Shown here: positions 47,398-57,399 of the stretch, piece by piece
Layout of the letters: each line of letters begins with the position of its first letter
Numbering within the stretch: the stretch's first letter is position 1
DNA from: Heligmosomoides polygyrus polygyrus
Taxonomy: Eukaryota > Nematoda > Chromadorea > Rhabditida > Heligmosomidae
Reading direction: 5' to 3'
Assembly: GCA_947396885.1 (NCBI GenBank)
Contig: OX377205.1
Span: 71,582,969-71,646,968, forward strand
Length of the DNA: 64,000 nucleotides
Program-made: the position numbers and the translations under genes
The notes under the pieces: generated by a model
The model's database searches: none
What the model was told of the DNA's origin: nothing
The model's input: the letters and a program-made list of their open reading frames with translations, nothing else

Positions 47398-47520
47398 CCG
47401 AAGACGCCAGCCGTCCAGCCAGCCAGCCAACCGACGACCAGCCAGCCAGCCAACCGACGACCAGCTAGCCAGCCAACCGACGACCAGCCAACCAGCCAAC
47501 CGCCGACCACGCCACCTTCC
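47398..47520. repeat. 23-bp minisatellite, about four to five copies
   Basis: Unit CGACGACCAGCCAGCCAGCC followed by AAC, repeated with minor changes; built itself from CCAG units. The antisense ORF over it (Gly/Trp/Leu-rich) is a by-product. Confidence 0.85.
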
Positions 47521-47904
47521 TAGATGGAGCACCAGCCGACTCCACAACTCACCGTCCAAAGCCATCTCACCAGCAGACGCCCCAACAGAAGAACCACCAG
47601 GCCGCCCCATGAGACCTTCGTAACCTAAAATAAACATTTACAAACAGTCTACACACATGGGCAATGAAGCCGCGACGCGCGCCTGTGGACAGCTACTGCA
47701 ACTGCTGCGCAACAACGCGACAGACCACTGCCGAGAGCGCGCGTTCCATGACATTCTCCTGTGATGTGGTGTTTAGGGAGAGCATCCAAACCCATGCGCG
47801 ATTACAACATAATGTGATCAGTGGTCGCGGAAGTTTACCGAAAGAAAAGGGCTGGTAGGCGAAATGTTGCATAAGGGGCGAAAAAGGCTGCAACTAAGTT
47901 GAAG

Positions 47905-48175
47905 TAGGTGATGCACCCGTCAAGGTTAACGTCATCGAGCTTCCACGAACTGCGGTCTCTAAGTACCTGGGATCAGCAGTCGCGTCTCACGGCAAACTGA
48001 TGGTCGAAGTGAATTTACGCGTGAAGGCAGCTTGGTCCAAGTGTCGCTCGTTGACTGGTATTCTCTGCGATAGGTAGATATCAGAGCGCTTGAAATCAAA
48101 GATCTATAGAACAGTCGTCCAGCCTGTAGCGATGTGCGGCGCTGAGTGTTGGCCTGCCCCTTTAGTCAAAAAAAT
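47905..48175 (+). pseudogene. LINE family A fragment
   Basis: In one frame with a stop: ELPRTAVSKYLGSAVASHG, VNLRVKAAWSKCRSLTGIL, KSKIYRTVVQPVAMCGAECW. The reading ends abruptly where the fold-back element at 48176 begins. Confidence 0.75.
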
Positions 48176-48931
48176 ATGTTTAGTTTTTGCTGAGTCCTTG
48201 AACCCAAAGAACTACGGGCCCTCGAAATTGGGGGTACAGTATTGCACCGTCACCCTTACTCACCATAACCTACCGTAGTTGGCCGAAATTTGGAAAACGG
48301 ATGTCAGGTTCGTGATCAGCACCTCAAAAAACTCCCTTGGGCAAGGTTTGGGCAAAAAAATTCGACCTCTCCTCTACGACCTTTGGAGTCGTGAAAGCAG
48401 TGTCGTGAATGTCGGCACAACATGGCAGTCTAGTCAGCATACTCCCTACACATCCCTACACATTTATTTCACTTTAAATTGTCAAACAAAGGCTTTTGTG
48501 AGCTGTCACTAACTTTTCTCAGTTTCTGAATTATACAATGTTTTATGTTTTTCAGCGAATGTGAAACAATGACCTTACAACAGGTACGGGTTACAGCAGG
48601 TACGAGTGACTAGGGCTGTCGAGGTCACAATCACTTCTCCCAGGGGGATTATTTGGGGTGCTGATCACGAATCTGACATTCGTTTTTCAATTTCCGGTCG
48701 ATTACGGCAGGCTAAGGTAGGTGCGGGTGAATAGAGCCGTCGAAGTCATAATCACCGACTTCGCCCAAACTTCTCCCATGGGGGCCGCGGAGTCTTTCGC
48801 TGCTTCCCATGCAACAGCGTACGCATGCATGCACGCGGGCACGTGCTGATCGTTCGCTACTGTACAACCCCCCACCCCCCTTCGAGGGCCCATAGCTCTT
48901 TTGATTCAAGGACTCAGCAAAAACGAAACAT
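48176..48931. mobile_element. fold-back element with long inverted ends
   Basis: Left end ATGTTTAGTTTTTGCTGAGT and right end (reverse complement ATGTTTCGTTTTTGCTGAGT) match and pairing continues through CCTTGAA...GGGCCCTCGAA and further in through TGTCAGRTTCGTGATCAGCACC (about 48303 and 48656). Arms are about 170-200 bp. No transposase. A related sequence occurs near 56340-56500. It interrupts a LINE family A copy. Confidence 0.78.
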
Positions 48932-50174
48932 GTTTTGCTACTACATGAGCAGTACTATCCATTTATCCCGTTCAGACCTGCGCCTGAGACTCTTCCCTGG
49001 TAAGTAGTTCGTTTTATCTTGGTGAAACCAATACTTGTTCCAAACTTATAGTGGAGGAAAGTGGTATGATTTTGAATCTATTCAGAATCTATTTACATTT
49101 ACATTTACATTTTGCGCGTTCTTCACTTGACTGCCTCCTTTTTCATAATCTTCCTGACCCGGAGGACTTGCTCGCTCAGGGATAGACGGAAGTGAAGGGA
49201 GAGTTCATGCTGTCGAGAGGTACCGCTGAAACCACTGACATCGATCCGATTCTGAGGGTGTGCCAGGACTGCAACGACGTCGCTGTCTGTAAGAAGTTGC
49301 GAAGGTAGCGTTGTAGGCTGCGTTGTTCATAATAACCAGACGGCATCTACTAGTCTTCTTACTAGCCTGGAGGTCGTAAGCTGGCGTTCATCCTTTCTGG
49401 TGAGTACATACCTATGGAAATTGTTGTATCCCTGAGGATACAACTTCACTAGACCTCTGGGGTCTCTTCTTACTGCTACTAGACCTCTGGGGTCTCTGCT
49501 TACTGCTCTTTGTGCTAACAGAGAGCCTCACGTCCGTGTGCGTGGAGGCAGCAGAAATAGTACAGGTTTATTAGCGAATTAGTCGACCACGATAACGGCG
49601 ATGACGACAGCTGGAGGCGGTGGAGGTAGGCTGGCGGCGGCTGGAACTCCTCGGCGGCGACCTGCGACGATGACCCCTGATGGTCTCGGCAGCGGCCTTA
49701 TATGCGCCCCGTTTTCCCGCCGGTCGTTACTTTGACCTGCCTTGGCGGATTACCACCGCGCCTACGTGGGTGGTCATCGGCTTTCTACTAGCCGGCTACG
49801 GGCGCGCTACACACGATCACCACTGTGATCGTCCAGCCATAACAGAAATCAACCGAAGAAAACCATGGAGATTGGCTCGATCAATTTAGAACTAGGATTT
49901 AATGGACGAAGGGAGAGAATTCATTTTTAGCGCCTCTACGACAACCGTTAAAAGTATAGTGCGTGGCGCATCTCAAACGGGATTGGATAACGCCTTATCA
50001 GCCTTACTTATCATTTTGCCCTACAAGCTCATCCATCTATGCCCCTTCAAATTTTGATCGTTTGTGGGTCTCAACCTACCCGAAAATCTCCAGTAATTTG
50101 CACAACTTTTTTATCATTTTGTCCAATGTTTGTATTTAAAGCCAAGTAAGAATTTTCTAATAGTTCAACTGAGG
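48932..50174. other. no recognisable gene
   Basis: Holds a 30-bp duplication (CTAGACCTCTGGGGTCTCT at 49449 and 49479), a 13-bp (ACATTT)-type run near 49090, and a short SINE-like trace (GCGTGGCGCATCTCAAACGG) near 49960. Confidence 0.4.
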
Positions 50175-50187
50175 TACCCTAAAGGGT

Positions 50188-50961
50188 CTGCATGCATGAC
50201 ATGACATGCATGACTGTATGTTGGACTGCTGCTGAATCTTACGAAGAGGATGTTCATGAGGAACGGACAAGTTTCTGATCCCCATTCTCGCTCAATGGAA
50301 CGAACATCTCCGAATGCTACAGCTACGTGTATCTGGGTCGCGAAGTCAATATGGCCAACGACCTACCGCCAGAGCTGAGCAGGAGGAAACGAGCGGCTTG
50401 GGGAGCTTTCAAGAGCGTCGAAGAAGTCGCGAAGAAGAAGAAGATAGTCCGACTCGCCCACCTATTCGACTCCACTGTTCTTCCTTCCCTAACATACGCC
50501 TCAGAGACCTGGGCTATACGAAAGCAGGATGAACACGCGATCAGCGTCGCGCAGCGTGGAATCGAGAGGACGACGCTCGGAGTGACACGACTCACGCAAG
50601 TGAGAGAAGGCTTCCGGGGTTCCGAGCTTTGCCGACGTTCGAAGATCAGAGACGCTGTCGCGTGGGCCATGTTGTCGAAAATTAGGTGGGCCGGACACGT
50701 AATGCGCTTCGCAGACACCCGCTGGACGAGAGCCGTTACCGACTGGATTCCGCGGGATGTCAAGAGAACACCGAGACGCCCACTAATGCGTTCGTAGGAC
50801 TTCTTCGTGAAAGCCCCGAACGACCGATATGACGCTCTTCGTGTCCGTCGAGCGAGGAGGATCCATTGGACCACTCTGGCACGCGACAGGGACGAATGGA
50901 GACGCTGCTGGCGCCCGCTCGAGCAAGTCGATGATAAACGGGACGACAGGGATACAGGTGA
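50188..50961 (+). mobile_element. LINE family B, 5'-truncated insertion with target-site duplication
   Basis: Flanked by an exact 13-bp repeat TACCCTAAAGGGT (50175-50187 and 50962-50974). The ORF from about 50327 reads RRKRAAWGAFKSVEEVAKKK, TVLPSLTYASETWAIRKQDE, RGIERTTLGVTRLTQVREG, LSKIRWAGHVMRFADTRWTR, then after one frameshift or stop at 50797 [20 protein letters not shown] and [16 protein letters not shown]. This is the C-terminal part of an RTE/CR1-type LINE. It ends in GACAGGGATACAGGTGA, as does the 33.9 kb copy. Confidence 0.85.
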
Positions 50962-51149
50962 TACCCTAAAGGGTGTGTTATGTGTTGTGTTATTATATTA
51001 ATTCTCGGCGAAAATTTGCGGATTTGAACCGTGAACGAATTTTTTCTAAAAATTTATTTTGCGCTATTATTTTGTGTTTCGTTGTTTCGTTTATATTGTA
51101 CTACCCGGAAAGTTTTATGTACGTTCTTCGCATTCTAGACTGGTTAAAG

Positions 51150-51755
51150 CTCACTTGAAGCGTGCCTTATCTTCGGTCTGCACCAGGAAGGTCATCAGTC
51201 GAAAAGAATTGCTCGTCTTCTATCTGTTTTTGAGCGATTGACCCGATGGAGGATTGAACGATTCAAGGAGCTTGAAAGTGCATGAACAGAAAAGGATGAG
51301 CTAGAAAGTTTTTTTGCAACTTCTGATACCATAGAAGCAATTCGTAAGAAGTATTCCTCGCCGGTCAATGAGGAGGATGGCAAAAGAGGAAGGCATCAGC
51401 GCTACCTGTGTGAGGAGCACTCAGAGGGATGTTAGGACTTCGCCCTTACCGAGAGGCGGCAGATTTCCTCTCGGCCCAAATGAACAACGTGCAGCTGAAG
51501 AGATGCATGAGTCTTCTGGTGCGCTTCGCAGATGACACGAACCGGAACATCGTTTCTAGTGACGAGAAAATATTCACAAAGGAACCTATTGTCAACCTAC
51601 AAAACGATCGGATCCTTGTAGCAGATAAGAAGCGAGCCATTTCTAGAAGAGAGGTCACAGGAAAAACTGAACATTCTAGCTCTGTTAGGGTTTGGGGTGT
51701 GATAATCTCAGATGGGAAGACCCCATTGGGGTTATGCATGGTGGGCATCAGGGAG
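51150..51755 (+). pseudogene. Tc1/mariner-superfamily transposase remnant
   Basis: An HTH-like start (LHQEGHQSKRIARLL, LTRWRIERFKEL) is followed, after frame breaks, by an ORF at 51429: LGLRPYREAADFLSAQMNN, LKRCMSLLVRFADD, SSDEKIFTKEPIVNLQNDR, VRVWGVIISDGKTPLG. The DEK and VWG blocks fit the DDE/D domain of Tc1-like transposases. The reading passes without a stop into Penelope sequence at about 51755, giving a chance chimera. Confidence 0.7.
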
Positions 51756-52210
51756 GTCCGTGACCTTGTCAAGTCCAAAGCCATAACGCTCTCCATAAGT
51801 GACAAGGGTGGGGAATTTGTTGTAATACCAAGCCACCTGGATAGGGCCACTACCGAGTGCCACCTTGAAGACACATCTCTATAACGCACGTCCTCTGTAA
51901 AGGAATTTCAAGCGCAGTACCGTAGACTTTACAAGGCGAGGTCAAGGAGACAAAGCTAGTGAGAAGGGGACCAGGCACGATAAACCGCCTAAGGTCCTAG
52001 TGTCTTAGTTGTCCGGTCTTATATTTCCTTATTAAAACCCATATGTTTTCACCAGACGACAACTTGGCCTCAGTCAACCCCGCTGCCATCAAGGTCAGAC
52101 CCATCGTTAGCTGCGTGGGTGGTCCAATGGACAAAATCGGGTGGCTTCTCAACTTAGCTGCTAAAATTTATCCCAACTCATCTTAGCAACACCAATATGT
52201 TCTTTGAATA

Positions 52211-52509
52211 AGGATAAGGATAAAGGATAAAGGTCGGCGTTACTCAATCCCTTCTGGGATGCGCCAGAGCATTCTACTTCTACGGGATGTCGTGGAGGCG
52301 ACATGAATGCGTATTTGGCCATACAATGACTTGCGGTGGCCAGCCGATGAACAAGTCAGCGCTTTATCCTTCCCAGACAGGTCTGATACCAATTCACCGA
52401 CCCCGGAGGGATGGAGGGCTTGGTTGGCCTGGGCGGGAAATCCGAAGCAGGAACCTGGTATCGGGTGCACGCGACAGTCGCGCCTCCTCCGACTGCGCTA
52501 CATGCGCCC
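52211..52509 (-). repeat. tRNA-derived SINE (family 1) inserted in a Penelope copy
   Basis: Target-site duplication ATGTTCYTTGAATA, 14 bp with one difference (52197-52210 and 52510-52523). Sense strand minus: head GGGCGCATGTAGCGCAGTCGG (box A) and GGTTCCTGCTTCGGATTTCC (box B region), body, then tail of CCTTTATCC repeats. Removing it rejoins the Penelope reading. Confidence 0.9.
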
Positions 52510-53858
52510 ATGTTCCTTGAATACATCCGGAGAATGCGGCTTGGCGCCACCTGCGACATGGAGTCGTTTGATGTTGCGGCGTTATACACCATTTTGTCAA
52601 ACGATTCCGATATGGAAGCCATCTTCGAGCTCCTCAGCCAACACCAAGAGCAATTAACATGTTTGGCTTCTCCATAAGCCAATTGATGACACTCCTTAAA
52701 GAGTGTCTATCGTGCAATATCTTCAGGTGGTCCGGGAGGTATTTTGCGCAGACAAGGGGATTGGCCATGGGACTGGACAACGAGCACCCACACTGGCCGT
52801 TGCCTTCATATCAAAGATCAAGGCACCGATGGTGTCACGGCTTCCTTTGTTGTACTGCCGATATGTGGATGACTGTTTCATCGTCTGCGCCACGCAACAT
52901 GAAATGGACAAGTGCATTGAGGTAATGAACAACCAGTCCGAATACATCAAACTCACAAGGGAAAAGCCTTGAGGGAACTGGCTCCCTTTCCTCAATGTCC
53001 AGGTTCAGCTGGCAGGGAACAGCTATATCATCAAGTGGAATCGCAAGCCCAGCTGCAAAAACATAATTGTCCCTAGTCGATCGGCACACCCACATCGGAC
53101 AAAGGAAGCAGCAGTAAGGAACATGTTCCGAACCGCAGCTAGTGTGTGTACAGGAGAAGGTGAGTGAAAGGAATCCCTGGGGGTGGCTCGGAAAATAGCC
53201 ACGCACAACGGCTATTCTCTCCGTAAGCCCTCAGGTGGACGGCGGTTCAAGAAAACGGCACCACCCCAACTACGAAAATCCCCTTTCTGGTGCCGTTCGT
53301 CTCCGATTGAGTGAGCACTTCTAGACGGAAGTGTCTGAGAAGATCTGGGCTAGAAATTGTGGTTGCGGTGGCTGATCTTCCACCTGACAAACTTAAGACC
53401 AGATTGGTCCGCAATCGACTATATGACCGCACTTGTGGGACCACCAATTGTGTGGTTTGCCCAAGGGAAAAGGAATGTGACTGCACCGTATCGGGTGTAG
53501 TCTACCTGATCTCCTTTCAAGCTTGTGGCGAGGAGTACATCGGCGAAACCGGCCTGCACGTGAGGATAAAGGAGCATCTGGATGGCAAGGAGAAGCTTAG
53601 GGCATCCACTGCCCTAGGCGGATCGATGCCGGCGGGGCGGGGGCAGGCCGCGCGATGGGCGCCACATCGGAGCGCGCTGCGAGCCTGGACGCTCGTAGGA
53701 GGGCCGAGGGGACTGCGAAGGTCGCGAGTTGCGACAGGTGGGGTAATGTACTTGGACTCTCTCCCTTGTTCAGGCTTCCAAAAATTTGACATTGAATTTC
53801 GTAAGGTTGAAGAGATGTTTGGTGGGGTAACTCCTAATTGAGTTGACCCTTTCAGGCT

Positions 53859-53895
53859 CTGAAGAAGGCGATCCAGCCGAAACGTTAGCCTCCAA
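53859..53895 (+). ncRNA. hammerhead-ribozyme-like core at the Penelope 3' end
   Basis: CTGAAGA, a short stem GGC-GATCCA-GCC, then GAAAC, in the order of a hammerhead catalytic core (CUGANGA, stem II, GAAA). Penelope-like elements are known to carry hammerhead motifs in their termini. Stems I and III could not be confirmed by eye. Confidence 0.4.
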
Positions 53896-53900
53896 TAAAG

Positions 53901-56140
53901 CCGTTTACCAACCTCGTGAAGAGTTAGCAACTCTACAGACAGGTTCTACCATGCCGAGGTTCAAGGAGAACCGAACATGGCCACTGGGGTTCGTCGATGA
54001 AATATACTTGAAATCAGTCCTGTAGAAAGCTTCAAAGACGTGGTCCATTTCTCATGGTACTTTGACAAGCCATGGTACTTTCAGCAAGACTGGGCTTCTG
54101 CAGGCAAATCGAGCAGCAGTCCAGCAGTGATGTTGGCAGATTTCATCTCCCATGAAGAATAGCCATCAAATTCATCAAATCGGAACCTATCTGACTTCCT
54201 TGTCAGGTCAGTTTTAGACACAATATCTCAGCTACAAGATGCTACAACTTGGGTGCGCTCAAAGTTGACCTTACGAGAGCATGGAATGATCTCGATCAGA
54301 ACTATCTACGTTCCACCTGCGACGCCTTTGTGACTCGCCTTAGAAGCTGTATACGCGCTCAGGAGAGCAATGCGAATGCAAATTGTAATTTTTAATTGCC
54401 AAGGACCTTTAAAAAAATTTGAAATGTTTTTCTCCGTTTTGAATAGTTTGTGTTACCATGGAATTTCGATTATTTGAGTCGCATAACTAATGCGCACCCT
54501 GTATTTCCCTTGACAAATCAAGCATTCGTTTCAGCGCTGCTAGAAAAGATAAACAAAAATATCAACACTACGCTGCGAACACCAACTTCTGCAAGAGAGC
54601 AAAACAATGTCTGTTTTATGAAGAAGCACTATAGAACAAAAACTAAAAAGTCAGAAAAATACTAAAATCAACGAAGGGAATCGCAAATCAAGGATCAAGT
54701 TCGAAGGCCGACAATCGCCGTAAAAGACAGTATTATAAAAATTCGTCTCCCGACTTTGACACTGTAACCCTTTGTAAAGTAAGAACTTGCAGCTAATAGT
54801 GCCTCAATTCAAGTTTCCGCAGTGTTATATTGAAGACATCACTGCAACACAACATTGAAAAGGTAAATTTGATTCTTTTCAAATATGAAGATGTGCTAAG
54901 TCACACTTTACGTCACACGAAGTTGCAAAGCGCTGTTATCTCATAGGCTTGTTCGTTTACTGTCTTTGTATAGAAGTCTACTTCATATCACGGCTCGTAA
55001 GGTGTTAATGATACAATGCAATACTGCAACAGCTATTGCCACTGGGAGGTTCAACAAGTCAGTACTAAGCTACTTATGTTCGCATCAAGATTGCAAACGC
55101 CCTAGGGCCTAGTCACAGAATATATCCATTCACCTTTTGAACAACGCATACAATAATATAATATAACGCCTATACTATAACGAATATGTATGTAAAACCC
55201 GCGTAATGTAGCGTAATTACTGAGTACTATGTAACCCCTAACCCTCCATCTCAGACAATCCGAGCATTCGTTGCTTATGTTTCTTATGAACCGCCTTATC
55301 CGACGCAACCGGCACAACCATAATCGCTACAAAGTATGGCTGCAGCTCGAGCGTTTGCAAGACCGTGCCCCAATCAAACACCGGGTTACGGTATCAAAGT
55401 TAGGAGTCGGACTTTTATAATACTTTATAATACTGTCTGGGAAATACCTAGTCTGTTGGCTCAACTATACAGCACATCAGGTCGCCTTTGGGCCGTGCGT
55501 AGAAGCAGGTGAAATGTACACGATAAACAATTGCTGAAGGGAAACGGATTCTGGGAATGACCTACTCCCTCTCTTCTCGTAGTAGGACTACTTTTACCTA
55601 CTGTCTAGTACATATTAGGTAGCAGATGTTGGGTGCGCTACGTTAGATACTCCGATATAGCTCAAGGGCGGAGCGAGCCTAAGAGATCGGAAGAGTTTAC
55701 GCGGCGCGAGAGGACGATTAGCATGAGGTCGCGCATGCATGCCATCTTCCAACGGATGCACAAATTAGTACGAGCGAAACAAGCTTGCAGGTCTTGAGGG
55801 GTAAATTCTTGTTCGCATCTATTTCGAGGGAGAGATCGAATGTGCGCCGCTAACCCTAGGAGGACAACTCAGACCTGCACCCTTCATCAGGTCTACTAAA
55901 TCCCGTTGTGATATAAGGTTTATTCTCGTGTCGTTTTGAAGACGTCTCACTCCTATAGCATTCTAACTGAAAATATCACTTCTCTCGACAAATGTCGGGT
56001 TTGTAGTCCGGATCGGCTGCAGCAGTAATGCTTTTCGCGTACAGGTCAAGTCTTTGCGTCATCATGAATTTTGGCATCGTTGATTCTGTTGATATGAGGC
56101 TGGCTCAAGCTGTTCGCCAAGAGTGGTAGCAGATTAATTC
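53901..56140. other. no recognisable gene
   Basis: Short ORFs, AT-rich in the first half. No conserved motif was found on either strand. Confidence 0.4.
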
Positions 56141-56172
56141 GGCTTACGTTTCGGCGCTATCCCCTTCTTCAG
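56141..56172 (-). ncRNA. second hammerhead-like core (Penelope terminus, isolated)
   Basis: Minus strand: CTGAAGA, AGGGGATAGCGCC, GAAACGTAAGCC, matching the layout at 53859 with a weaker stem II. No Penelope protein is adjacent, so it may be a solo terminus or a derived short retroelement. Confidence 0.35.
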
Positions 56173-57209
56173 AGCCTTCACAGCGTCACACAGTGGCAGC
56201 AAAAAAAATAGTCGAAGATGTTTTTGATAACTCAAGACACTACTGAACTGAACAGAATAATTTTCTCAAATTACTATCCTATTATGCTTTCTCGACACCA
56301 GAAGATGGAAAACGTTTTTTCATACTTTACTAGTCAGGTTACGTGAGGCGCAGATCGCGAACCTGAAGCCCGTTTCGAAATTTCGGCCGACTTTCGTAGA
56401 TTACGAACGGGTACGGCTGGACCAAGGCGGCCAAATATTTTGCACAAACCTTTTATTTGCGGCGCTGATTATGAAATTGAAGTGCGGTTGCTAAAGTATC
56501 GATTTTCGTGCTTTATTGCTTACAGCTCGCAGTTAGCTGGAAAAAATAGGTAACTACGAATTAAGTCAATATTAAACCAACCACTACTACATAACGTAAT
56601 ATCAACAACAAACTTCACCTTCAGTTAAAGATCAGTACCCAAACAACTATTCTACGTGAAGTCTTATGAACTTCAAGACCTTAACCAAACCTCAGCCCTG
56701 TAGGGTAACCCACCGTGATCTCTCATCTAAGGCGAACTTCAGAAACGTGAATAGCATCCCAAATAATCCTTACTGGGATTTTTCAGAATCTATGACCTTT
56801 TCTCCGCCACTTTGACACCTACTGTTACCTATTGTAAGTGGCCCCGATTTTCAGAACTTGAGGTCAATCTTGCGATCGATGATCCGAACAATCCTCAACT
56901 GTAGACGAAGAAGCGCCAATTGTTTTTGACCGATGGAGTCATAAGATACAAGGTCTACATAGATACATGTGCCTTCATTTCGAATTCATTTTCCATCTTC
57001 ACTGGTAGAATAGGTGCAGAAGCCGATTGCATTAGGCGATGCTAATACAGTTCCGACTCAGAACCCAACAGCAATCACTGTGGGACGGTCATCGAGTGCA
57101 GAGGAACATAATTACATGAAGCCAGGATTACCTCCAGCTCTAGCCCCTTGAAGACGAAGCCGACGTTACTGAACTCAAACGTGTTTAAAGTATAGTGAGC
57201 AGCCCTCAC

Positions 57210-57377
57210 CTCTTCGCAACCAGCTTTCCAAACACATGTGCTAGGAATTACTCCAGTCGCCCATATAACGAAATCGCACTCCACACTGTTGCCGTTGTTG
57301 AGCGATAACCTCACTCCGTCAGACAGGTTTTGTACGTCCTGAACCTCCACATTGCGCATCACATCTACAGATCGATC
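57210..57377 (-). CDS. probable exon of a PYROXD1-like pyridine nucleotide-disulphide oxidoreductase
   Basis: A 168-nt minus-strand exon bounded by TTCAG and GTGAGG, phase 0 on both sides. Encodes DRSVDVMRNVEVQDVQNL then VRLSLNNGNSVECDFVIWAT and GVIPSTCVWKAGCEE. The (hydrophobic)xCDFVIWATGVxPxT pattern is the segment closing the FAD/NAD(P) Rossmann domain, and the wording resembles PYROXD1 proteins. Neighbouring exons (upstream GPDW region, downstream acidic FAD-binding motif) were searched for on the minus strand and not found, so this is a partial gene or an isolated remnant. Confidence 0.55.
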
Positions 57378-57399
57378 CTGAACTGATGAAATGAAGCAT

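Larger units (their letters stand above)
51756..53900 (+). mobile_element. Penelope-like element with reverse transcriptase and GIY-YIG endonuclease, interrupted by a SINE
   Basis: The best copy in the window. Blocks in order: TLSISDKGGEFVVIPSHLDR, KVRPIVSCVGGPMDKIGWLL, (SINE 52211-52509), MESFDVAALYTILSND, the palm YCRYVDDCFIVCATQHEMDK (catalytic YVDD intact, about 52850-52910), YIKLTREKP, RKPSCKNIIVPSRSAHP, then LVRNRLYDRTCGTTNCVVCP (Cys knuckle) and GVVYLISF...GEEYIGETGLHVRIKEHL (GIY-YIG). Frameshifts separate the blocks. A hammerhead-like motif and AATAAA end it. Confidence 0.88.
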
